DNA from: Chondrus crispus
Taxonomy: Eukaryota; Rhodophyta; Florideophyceae; Gigartinales; Gigartinaceae
Length of the DNA: 64,000 nucleotides
Assembly (NCBI RefSeq): GCF_000350225.1
Contig: NW_005179152.1
Location: forward strand, 67,752-131,751
Reading direction: 5' to 3'
The position numbers and the translations under genes were made by a program. The notes beneath the pieces were generated by a model, which did no database searches, was not told where the DNA came from, and saw only the letters and a program-made list of their open reading frames with translations. Shown one piece after another: positions 54,466-64,000 of this stretch (positions are counted from its first letter, which is position 1; each line of letters starts with the position of its first letter).

Positions 54466-57400
54466 ATGAATCACCTGCGTATCCCCCGTTACCTTCACTT
54501 TCCTCCTCTTTTTTTTGTATGCGCCCCGTCGCCGCGGTCGCATCTTCCTCTTTCCACTTTCCTTCTCTTTTCCTCGTTACTGTCTCCCTTCTCTTATCCA
54601 TTTTCCGTGCACCTCTTCTACAGCAGTCGCACCTCCTTTTGCCTCCAAGCAGGCCCTTCTCCTTCATAACCCTCAAGCTTTCTCGATGTGTGTTTCGACC
54701 CCTCATCGAGAAAATATACTAGTTCCTCGATAGTGGTTCCCCCTCTGGGTGGATTGTCGGGGCCTTTCTCAGCGTCACGTCTGTAGCTCTGCGGTGACGT
54801 AACCTTCATCCCACGCGTACCGCGAAATCATCCCCGGCATACTGACAACTTCAATTTGTCCTCGGTGTTCCTCGCTGGAAAACTCCTTGTTGTTAAATAT
54901 AATAAGACACGGGGGGTCTGAGACGTCAAAAAATGTGAATTGTCACCCTTCGTTTGCTCGCATTATCCAGACGAGCTTATTCGTCCCAACCTCAAAATGA
55001 TCGAGGTATATAGTGCAAGCCCTACAGTACGGGACGACGATCGTCGTTTCTCATCTCTTTCGAAAGGCACATAAACTTTGTAGTTTTTTTTAACGTCCCT
55101 TCACCTCTTCTTCGTTGACAACGCGTCGGTTCGGGATCCTCGCATCTTCCGGCGGTGTCGCTCACGAGCGGCAACAACACACTTTCTTTTTCAACTCGAT
55201 CTGTCCAATCCTCGTAGGGGACGGCGGGAAGTTGACGAGCAGAGTCTCGACGAGATCATCCTGATTTCGTCTGCGGCAACGAGACCTCTTTGGTAGTTGC
55301 GCACCAAATCGGTGCGGAGTGAAGCGAACTGCGGCGTGAAGGTCATTCGTACAGTGCGGCAAAAACGCCTCCATGCGTCTACGGCGCAACGGCATCGCAG
55401 ATCCTCGGTCCTTCGGCGAGTGTATGTCCTCACTGGGGTTGACCTAGCCCGTCCCTGAAATTTTCGTACCGCGACAACTGGCTCGAACCCGAAAGTCCTC
55501 GTCAGCCTCACGACCACGCGAAACCCTTTTCTTCACTATGGTCGACGACCTGCGTCAACACTGCGCCTTGCCTGTGTGCGTTGCCTTAAATTCAAACTGA
55601 TCGACGATCCTTGGCATTGTTCATGCTCAATCTGGGTTCTTAGACAAATGACGTTGTCGGTGTAGTTCTTATTCGAAAGACGTGCGTAGAAGCGAAAACT
55701 ACTGTGTCGAAGCAGCGCGCGGAAGTTGCAGACCTTGATCATCTCATCTTATCGGCGATACCAATTTTTCGTGCGTATGAATTGTTCAGACGCGTTCCCA
55801 CTAGTAGTGGTATGTCGCCAAAATAAATTCCTGCTGGGTTCGTAGCGTCCTCGACATGACTCTTTCGACGGTGACCGCCGTTGCGTCCATCCTAAGTTGC
55901 GCATTAACTTGTCTCATGCTCCTGACAGGTTCGAGTCCCCGATCCCTCTCGTCCTACCCTTAAGTGACCCGTTGGTCTCGCTGATTAGTGTCCGAGGGAC
56001 GCTAACGCGTTCTCGACGTGACTCAAAAAATAAAACCAGCCAGAGCTACACAAGGCAAACTGAAAGTAGAAAGCGAAGGACATATACCTTCTCCCGACTC
56101 GACGAATCTCCGTCTCCCAACTCGTCGATCCTGGTTAGCGCCGTGCGCCTTTTCCTCTTCTGCAGGCAGTGACATGGGTCCCATGCGATTGCCCCCTCTT
56201 TCCTTCGACTCTGTCCCTTCCTGATCGTCCTCGATGTGGTTCCGATGGGATTTGGAACAACCTTTCCGAAACGACCGCTTCGTTCTCCTCTGGGCTGTCG
56301 CCCCCTTCCGATCTCCAATGTCACCACAATTTCAGCGAGTGCTCACATTCTCGTTGGGCGTCCCCCGCTGCGCGATCGTCCTACGCAGTTCAATTGTCCG
56401 TAATGTCGCCTGGGTATGAGTACGAGACTTGTGCGCGCGTCTTACATTTTCCCAAAACATCCAGCACGTCGTGCGCCAAACGTCGACACGTTTTCCTTAA
56501 GTTTTGATAAAAATCAATTTCATTCTGCGATCCGCCCTGTCTCGACGGCTGGTCCGTTTTTCCCTCCTTGGGAAATGCCTCTTTTGGAGTGTACCGCGAA
56601 GTTTTCGTCCCTCGAGCAAGTGCTGTTGGGGTGAAGGGTCTGAGAGGAGGGTATACAACGCACTTCACTCCTGTCAATCCCTCTTCTTTGAAACTGCGAG
56701 GTGTAAGTCCTGGGGTGGCTGAAGCATCCCATCGCTCCCCTTTCCTGTGTCCCCTGATACATTGGTGCGCTCACTATCCGCGTCGCGGAGCCTAGCGTCA
56801 TTTTGGACTTGTAAGTCTGCTAATGAGAATTGTTCTACCTGCGCAGACGCCCCTAAAAAAAGTTCCTTCATAAGTGTCAATCAATGACGCTCCACCCCTC
56901 GGTCACATTATCAAGTACATCCCGGTCGTCGCTCACATCAGCCGTTGCCTGGCACGATCCGTTGGTTCGTAAAACGCACATGCGACGGATTTGCGGTTTG
57001 TTTCCCCTCTTCCTTCGTGATCCTCCTCCCGCTCACAGGGTACACAACTGTCATTATTGCCCCTTTTTCCTTTAGGACTCCGTTCCTGCATGGGCTGGTT
57101 GACGTCGCGGCGCGGGGTTCGCGCTCTGTGCGTGAAAGAAAACAAACATAAAAAAATAAAAATAATAACAAAGACAAAAACAGAAACATAGGAAAGATAT
57201 GGGGGGGTTATGGCGGCAGGCCGGTAAGTAAGTCACTCGTAGTGTGGCTTCGATGCGGGAGCGACAAAGCTCCTCCGTAATGATGATGTTTCACGCCGCG
57301 CTGTGTAGCCGTGTACTTGCACGTGGTGTCGATGGGTCAGGGCAACAGTGGTCCATGTGGACCCATCTTCTCGCTCGTCGAGCGGGGTTTAGGTGTTGCG

Positions 57401-58216
57401 AACGAACTTGGCAAGTGCTCTCATGTGCGATCGATCGCAACTTCGCCGGTGGCGAGCCCCTAGCATTTGTGCGGTCGGCGGTGGGGGTTGCCAACAACGT
57501 TTCGTACAAGTGCGGGCTTTTTCCTTAATTGCAGTTAATTTTTCGACGTATGGCCGGAGTTCAGTCTGCGACTCGTGCTGATCATTTGACAGCTTACCAG
57601 CAGCGAGCCCCAATTTCTTTTGATTAAATCACACCCCATGAGGGCGGATCATCGATCTAGGCGTCACATCACGTGCACGCGGCGGCCGCGTGTGATCGTA
57701 TCCAAGGAGGTAAATTACCTCGGCCTGAAACTACAGTACATCTTCCCTTCCGCGGTCTGGCCGCGCGGGCCATTTCATTCATGGGCGGGGGTCCCAGGCA
57801 AAATCGCTTGAGTCTTTCGTTTCCCTTCTCCTCACTCCGACGGGTCTCGTCTCCGGCGACTGTCCTTACTCTCTCTCCGCGACGCTGTTCACCGCATCAC
57901 TTCAAACTCGAGAGCCTCCTGGTGGGGACCATCCCCAATACAATTCCAACATTTCACTCGCGGTCTTATCGCGTCCCGCATCATTCACTTCCTCTCGATC
58001 GGCCTCCCTCGCGTGCGCCTCTACATCAGCTGTATCTTTTCCCCTCCTTCTCCCTCCACTCGAGGGTAACCCGCTCGTCAGTCCCTTTTTGCAAAGGCGT
58101 TCCCGACGGAAGACTGCCTGACTCCTCTCGCTCCGACTTTCCTTGCTTGCGGGTCCGTTCGTTTCGAACTTCTGACTCTTCCGCGTTTCCTAGTCGGCTA
58201 ATTCTATTGACGATGC
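54466..58216 (-). other. Element D spacer between pol and antisense ORF
   Basis: No conserved frame. On the minus strand a T-rich tract (57196-57140) ends in cacgcacAG near 57126 and is followed by the core ACCCCGCGCCGCGACGTCAAC (about 57118-57098), matching the modules in A and C. No other identifiable parts; frames at 55191-55517 and 57673-58281 lack support. Confidence 0.5.
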
Positions 58217-61200
58217 CTACCCCGCTCGCGCGTGCGCGACTTGCGGCGGCAAGAGTAATTTCTTCCTTCGGAAATACGTGACGGCCGCACTGCGGGGCAA
58301 TTGTTCAATGGGCTCCCACGTCGCGTCCTCGGGCGCATAGCCGTACCATTCCACCTTGAGAATCAAATTACCATTTTGATAATCGTGGTCGACGACCCGG
58401 TCGATTACATATTCCGTGTTCCCTGTTTCCTCTCCTTTCTCTGAACTGTTTCCTTCCCCTTTCTGAAGATCTTCCAACTCGTCCTCTTCTCTGGACGTTC
58501 CGAGCTCGCGTAGATTTGGAGGAGTCTCCGCTGTCGGCGTTTGACCAACTAAATTATCCTGGTCCCCCGTCGTAGGCGCACGGGTGTGAGGACGTTCCTC
58601 GTCCTCCGTTTCCTCTCCTTCTTCTTTTAACTCCGGCTCTCCCAGGAACTGTAGCGCTTGACGTAGGCCGGTTATCGGCGCATGGTCCATTGGGCTTGGG
58701 GCTAATTCCACCCTGTCTCGCGATACGCGTTCCTCCTGATCGCCAATGGCAATGACTACCGTATGTTGATCCGATCTTCTGACCTGATAAGGCCCTGTAG
58801 CGACTTGTGCGAGCTTATGTTTCGGTTCGCTAGCCGTGTCCTGCTCCTTCCGGAGGAACACGTAGGACCCTGGTGGGATCTCGTATTGCGGCTTGCGAAG
58901 GCGTGCGTCGAAATTTCGCTTGTATCGGGCTTTTTCCTTTCGCAAACTTCTATCGGCGCTTCGCATTAGGCTCTCCAACCACGAATGCCATTTCAGGTAG
59001 TATGCTCGTGACGAGCTGAAGTTCTCCAAAGTTGGTTGCGCTTGTAACGCAATGTTTCTCGGCGCCCGAGCCAACACCAGCTCGAAGGGCGCAATGTTCG
59101 TAGTTCGATGAACTTGTGTGTTGTAGGCGAACGTCACAGCGTCGCTAAATAAGTCCCAGTCCTTGGGATGCTCTCCAACGTATTTTCGCAACGCGGAAGT
59201 CAGCGTGCGGTTAAATCTCTCAACTTGGCCGTTGGCTTGCGGGTGGTACGTAGTCGTGAACACATTGCGTATGCCAAGAATTCGGCAGACATTCTGAAAG
59301 AACCGGGCCGTGAACTGTGTTCCATTGTCGGACAGCAGCTTGACCGGCGGTCCGTACACGAATACCCAATGGTGAACGAAGGCTTGTGCGATGTGCGCAG
59401 CTGATATCTTCTTCAACGGTACGGTCCGTACCAGTTTCGAGTATCGATCGCTGATCACGAGAATATACCGTTTTCCTCGCTTAGTTGTAATTAGCTCGCC
59501 GAGGATGTCGATGGCGACAAATTCCAGCGGCGCTTTGGGCGTGAACAGCTTCATTTCCTTCGTGTTTTTTCTTAACTTCACCCTTTCCCGCGCACATGCG
59601 GCGCAATTCTTCGCGACTGCATAGCAGTCTAGGGCCATCGTAGGCCAATAAAAATGTCTTCTCAAAGTCTTGTAAAGTTTCCTGCCTCCCGGGAGGCCTG
59701 CCAATTTGGCGTAGTGGCTCAAACCTAGGACGCGGTCCCTTAACGATTGTGGTATTACCACTTGTACAAACTCTGCCACGGTACGGCATAGAGTTCCTTC
59801 GAGTTCCTCGGTCTCCGTGCTGAACGTTATCACCTTTCCGGCGTCCATTTCTTCCTTGATGCGGTTGCAGAAGGGGTCGACGGCTTGCTCGCGAATGAGC
59901 TCCTCCGGAGTGACAGCTTGGAATTGATCGAGGCGATCAGGGGCGGTCCCCCCCTCAAGAGCGAGGATGTCGTCTGCCGCGTCAATACTTTCCTCGTCCT
60001 CCACTGTACCCTGGGCCGGTTCGGCCATAAAGCAAGGGATTTCGTCGTCGATTTCGTCGACGGTTTCTCCTGCGGTTCGCAAACTTGACAAAGCGTCCGC
60101 CTGGCTGTTAGCCTTTCCCTTTTTGTACTTGATTTCAAAATCGAATTCCGAGAGGCGGAGCCTCCATCGGATTAATCTCCCGCTGGGGTCGGTTACGTTC
60201 ATCAACCACCTCAATGAGGCATGGTCGGTATGCACGACGAAGTGCTCGCCATATAGATATGGTCTTAAGGTCTGTACGGCCCAAATTACCGCTAGACATT
60301 CTTTTTCTGATACAGAATAGTTTCTCTCGGCTGCGGCTAACGTTCTTGAAAAGAACCCGATGGGTTTGCGTTGCGCATCCGGGTGTGTTTGAAATAGTGC
60401 AGCGCCTATTTGGTAGTCGCTTGCATCGGTATCTACCGAGTAGGGTAGGTCCTTCTTCGGCAGCGCCAACACCGGCGGTGCCAAGATGGCGTCCTTGAGC
60501 TTATGAAAAGCTTTCTTGCACGGTTCGTCGAATCCTTCCAACTGGACCGGTTGTCCTTTCTTCAGTAGTTGGTTTAGAGGCAGTGCGATTTTCGCATAAT
60601 GCGGAACGAACCTGCGGTAGACATTGCAGAGTCCCAGGAAGCTCCTGAGCTGTGTCTGTGTTCGCGGGTACCGCACTTGTTCCAACGCGGCGGTTCGCGC
60701 GACATCGACTTCTAGCGTACCTGGGCGGACGACGTGGCCCAGGTACTTGATCTTTTCCACGAAAAATTCGCACTTGCGAAGCTTGAGCTTGATACCTGCC
60801 TTTTCCAATACGGAAAGTATTTCATCCACGTGCAAGATGTGCTCCTCCCACGACTTGCTAAAAATGATTATGTCGTCTAGATACACCAAACAGCATTTCC
60901 AACGGAACGGAGAGAGCAGGATATCCATTGCTCTCTGAAACGTCGCTGGCGCGTTAGTTAGCCCGAAGGGCATTCTTGAGAAGCGATACAGTCCTGAGTG
61001 ACACGAAAATGCGGTCTTGTCGCGGTCGCCCTCAGGGATAGGCATCTGCCAATATCCCGAGATCGCGTCCAACGCGGAGAAACCCTTGGTGTCACCAAGC
61101 GAGTCCAGGCATTCATCCATGCGCGGTAAGGGGTACGTGTCCTTCACCGTTACTGCGTTCAGCCTGCGGTAGTCTACGCAAAAACGCATTGACCCATCGG

Positions 61201-62799
61201 GCTTTGGCACCAGCAACACGGGCGACGCCCATTCTGACTGCGCTGGTTCTATCACTCCTGCCTCCAACATCTTCTGCACCTCTGCATCTTCTACTTCGCG
61301 GGCTCTAGGTCCGGCCGATACGGGGCTTGTGCGATGGGGCGAGTCTCGGATATCAACTCGATCCGATGGACGGTGGTATTAATTTCGCCAAGCGTCCCAT
61401 CCCACATCCTTTAATACTTCTTCAACATCCGACGGAACCGCTCGCGCAGCCGTTCCGGCACGTGGCTCAGGTCGAAGTCCTCCACGTCCGGCAGTGGCGG
61501 CTCAATCCTGCGTTGCGGCTTCGTAGATGCCGACGCGGAGAGCTCTGCCGACCGTTCTTCTGGCTGGTCCTCGCGCGCTTGATCCGACGGTTCGCCTCTT
61601 GTCTCGCCCGTAGGCGTCTTCGGGGAATTAGGAAAATTCTCTTTCTTCCTTTCTTGAATTCCGAGAACTTCACCAATGGTGGTTTTGCTCTCGAGCGCGG
61701 CTCTCGGGTGCGGTAATAATTCTGCCACCACTTGGCCTTTTTGCACCCTGACAGGGTACGTTTTAAAATTGGCAACGAGTAAACGAAATGGCCTGTCAGG
61801 CTCAACCTGAACGACACCATTCGTGCACATCAACCCGTGCCTTTCGTACAACGACGAGTACGGCTGAACCACCACCAAGCCCGCCCTCTTCGAGGTGCAT
61901 TCCACGACGCGTTGCGTCCCTGGCTCGATAGTTGTGGCTCTTGCCACTTTTACCTTAGGGGAAATTCGCTCCCCCTTTCCATCATTCTCGTCCTCTCCCG
62001 CGACGAGATTCTTCTTCCCTTTTCTCGTCGAGAACCGCCTAACTATCGGAACCTCCGAGAAATCCGCCAACTCAACCGTTTTCTTCCTTGGATAAATTGC
62101 TTCCACAAACCGGTCACAGTAGTCCGCGCCTAGAATTAGCGGGACGGCTAGTTTTTCGCATACAATAAACTCGGCTGCGGCCACAAATTTTCCAAGCCTC
62201 ACAGGCATTTTAATTGTGCCGAGAGTCTGGAGTGGCCTATTGTTCGCGTCGCCGATATCCTGGGTCGGTCCGTAGGACACTAGAGATTCCATTCCAGCTG
62301 GGAGTTCCGATTTTCGCACAAGGTTTGGTCCCGCGCCGGTGTCTAAAACAGACAACATCCGGCTCATCAATCCAATTGTGGGTCCGATGTCCGCGTAAAC
62401 TTTGTAGTTTTTTCGCGCAAGGACCAAAATCTTCTCGGGACACTCCCTTCGCTTAACCCTGTACCAGGGTCTTCGAACTTCTTCCCGCGGATGATCTCGG
62501 GCTTGGCTCAGAATTTTCTTGACTTGAGCTGGCCCTTTGGGCTTATCCACCAATCCAACAACCTCCTCCTCGAGGCCTGATTTTTCGTTTAGAGACGGGG
62601 AACGGGGCTGAGCCCCGGGCACAGTACGTCGACCATGTGCCTCTCGCGACTCATGTGAGATTCCCCTCTCTAGTTTTCCTGCCGTTGCGGGATCCTTCTC
62701 ACATCCGACGGCGCGGGCCCCGCGGTGGGCCCTCTGAAGGGTTGGTTCGACCTCGGCGTTGAAGCACTCGGCGTGCTCGCCGTCTGCGAATCGAACCAA
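58217..62799 (-). pseudogene. pol: Element D pol: protease, RT, RNase H, integrase, chromodomain
   Basis: From right to left: a pre-protease segment, protease with SVLDTGAGPNLV (D-T-G) and LILGADYCDRF, reverse transcriptase with RFCVDYRRLN and YLDD, RNase H with VDTDASDYQIGAALF, integrase HHCC (HYAKLAGLPGGRKLY...CAACARERVK) and DDE core (LLSDNGTQFTARFF, HPQANGQVERFNRTL), and a chromodomain near 58260-58420 (ILKVEWYGYAPEDATWEP). Most of the length from reverse transcriptase to the end is one open frame of over 1000 codons. About two breaks overall. The start overlaps the end of gag in another frame, as in elements that use frameshifting. Confidence 0.88.
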
Positions 62800-63569
62800 T
62801 TCTTGACCTTCAGGTAACTCGTCGATGGTATCCCTAACCTCTCCATCGGAGACAACGCCTCATAATTTTCCAAAACTCGGTGCATTTCCCGGAGGGAAAG
62901 AATGCACGTTGGCGCGGCGTGCCCCTTTTCATAGCAATGATAGCACACCAGACCGTGCGTCTTGACGGGATACGGCGTCCTAGGTCCTCCACGGGCCGGC
63001 GGCCTTCCTTGGCGTTGCGGCCTTCCCATCCAGCCCGGCCTTCGAAACGTCGTACCCTTGTCTTCCATCGGAATGCGCGGCGCCGGCGTGTGGCCGCGCC
63101 CCCGAAACATCATCACGGGATCCGTGGGCTCTGAAAACGACTCCGTCGTGTATGTGGGCGTCGGTAAAGTTGACGACCCGCTTGCCCCGTAGTCCTCGTG
63201 TCCGTAGCCCTCCGATGGCTCAATAAACTCGCCTTCGGCTACCACTGCTCCTTCATAATGATTTTCGCTGCTTCCGTGCGCACTGCGCTCACCTGACGCG
63301 GAGATTGACTCGGCTAAGTGGACGGCGGCGTGACTTTTACGACCGAGATAAGAAGCCCTCGGCTTCTTCCCCGCCCTGAACGTCGACGGCGTCTGAATCG
63401 TGACCTTCTTGGTCTTCTTGTCCTTAGCGCGGCTCGCCGAGCCATGCGCCTTCGCGTAATTCACTAGTCTCAAAAATGAAACGTCCCGATTGTCTTGCCG
63501 GTATTGAGATACCATCGGCTTGATACTCGAATCGAGTCCTTCAATAAACATCGTCATCTGTTCTTCCAT
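62670..63569 (-). CDS. gag: Element D gag, C-terminal part (299 codons visible)
   Basis: Begins inside the capsid region (MFIEGLDSSIKPMVSQYRQ resembles the end of a Ty3 capsid), then a basic linker and a CCHC zinc knuckle, CYHCYEKGHAAPTC, with exact C-x2-C-x4-H-x4-C spacing, near residue 211. The N-terminal part is missing because tandem repeats begin about 20 bp upstream of the first visible codon. The end overlaps the pol frame by 130 bp. Confidence 0.8.
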   Translation of the reverse strand: MEEQMTMFIEGLDSSIKPMVSQYRQDNRDVSFLRLVNYAKAHGSASRAKDKKTKKVTIQTPSTFRAGKKPRASYLGRKSHAAVHLAESISASGERSAHGSSENHYEGAVVAEGEFIEPSEGYGHEDYGASGSSTLPTPTYTTESFSEPTDPVMMFRGRGHTPAPRIPMEDKGTTFRRPGWMGRPQRQGRPPARGGPRTPYPVKTHGLVCYHCYEKGHAAPTCILSLREMHRVLENYEALSPMERLGIPSTSYLKVKNWFDSQTASTPSASTPRSNQPFRGPTAGPAPSDVRRIPQRQEN

Positions 63570-63595
63570 CGAATATACGTTTCCACATCGATTAG

Positions 63596-63685
63596 GGGTT
63601 ATTTCTTTTATAATATATATATTCGGTTATAGTCGTAAGGGTTATTTCTTTAATAATAATATATATTTGGTTATAGTCGTAAGGG
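63596..63685 (+). repeat. Two tandem units of about 45 bp, AT-rich
   Basis: ggttatttctttta...ggttatagtcgtaagg occurs twice, at about 63597-63640 and 63641-63685, with small differences in the ATAAT core. It separates element D's gag from the minisatellite. Confidence 0.85.
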
Positions 63686-63710
63686 AGTAGGATGGTAGGT
63701 GAAAGTGGTC

Positions 63711-64000
63711 GTAGCGGATTAACGGATATAGGGTTGGTGGGATTAGCGGATTAAGAGATATTGGGATTAGGGGATATTCGGATGTGTGGATATTGGGATT
63801 AGGGGATATTGGGATTAGCAGATATTGGGATTAGCAGATATTCGGAGTAGGAGATATTCGGATTAGCGAATATTGGGATTAAGAGATATTCGGAGTAGGA
63901 GATATTCGGATTAGCGAATATTGGGATTAGGAGATATTCGGATTAGGAGATATTCGGATTAGCGAATATTGGGATTAGGAGATATTGGGATTAGGAGATA
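63711..64000 (+). repeat. 16-bp minisatellite, running off the right edge
   Basis: About 18 degenerate units of gatattgggattagga, with variants gatattcggattagcg and gatattcggagtagga. Purine-rich with ggattag in each unit. It resembles degenerate telomere-like G-rich repeats but the period (16) and composition do not match any telomere I know. Confidence 0.9.

Larger units (their letters stand above)
51725..63590 (-). mobile_element. Element D: Ty3/gypsy chromovirus, 5' end missing
   Basis: Minus-strand order from right to left: gag from mid-protein (63569), pol to 58217, spacer, antisense ORF on the plus strand (52697-54361), polypurine tract, complete 3' LTR (52586 to 51725). The right end is cut off near 63590 by tandem repeats. 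Same family as A and C; pol, antisense ORF and LTR are very close to C, so the two are of similar, fairly young age. Broken: about two breaks in pol plus the missing 5' end; the antisense ORF looks whole. Confidence 0.88.

Noticed and set aside
55928-55938. ggttcgagtcc, a tRNA B-box-like sequence
   Set aside because: The flanking bases do not form a T-stem and no acceptor stem or A-box is found at tRNA distance.
57673-58281. 202-codon plus-strand ORF beside D pol
   Set aside because: Lies antisense to D's spacer and pol end, Ser/Arg/Pro-rich, and has no counterpart in A or C.
63711-64000. Telomere
   Set aside because: The ggattag-containing unit is 16 bp and degenerate; it is not a canonical telomere repeat and no terminal structure is shown.

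Overview
This is eukaryotic DNA made mostly of LTR retrotransposons packed inside and against one another, with one short island of probable host sequence (about 36.2-51.7 kb). The Ty3/gypsy elements carry a C-terminal chromodomain (chromoviruses). High retrotransposon load, few genes, little sign of introns and moderate GC would fit a red alga such as a Chondrus-like florideophyte. That is inference from general genome style, not from a diagnostic gene. No rRNA, tRNA or CRISPR was found.

Layout. 1-1594: 5' end of a minus-strand Ty3/gypsy element (E1), inserted into the reverse transcriptase region of element A. 1595-3430 and 16382-24512: element A (plus), a chromovirus split by element B. 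3431-16381: element B (plus), a second chromovirus family bounded by LTRs and a 5-bp target duplication. 24513-35521: element C (plus), same family as A; it has no 5' LTR or gag of its own and starts where A's 3' LTR stops. 35522-36234: integrase fragment of another gypsy element (G, minus). 36235-40195: two unrelated, convergent, unrecognised genes. 40196-about 44000: broken Ty1/copia element (minus). 44.0-51.7 kb: poorly coding DNA with a perfect 61-bp palindrome and several minisatellites. 51725-63590: element D (minus), same family as A and C. 63596-64000: tandem repeats that cut off D's gag and run off the window.

The most interesting point is a shared architecture. In A, C, D and in the unrelated B, a long ORF on the strand opposite to pol lies between pol and the 3' LTR, starting within about 50-130 bp of that LTR. 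In A, C and D it encodes one conserved protein of about 555-600 residues; I count roughly 73% identity between the A and D copies over a 155-residue stretch, although LTRs and spacers differ much more. In B it encodes a different protein of about 780 residues, and the block holding it is flanked by a 22-bp direct repeat. I know no family for either protein. The D copy also has a polyadenylation-type AATAAA after its stop, shared by C. A plausible reading is an accessory gene expressed antisense from the 3' LTR and acquired at least twice. The A/C/D spacers between pol and this ORF also hold repeated T-rich tracts ending in AG followed by a conserved short core, resembling 3' splice sites.

All retroelements are treated as fossils: parts and approximate intactness are given, not individual lesions.
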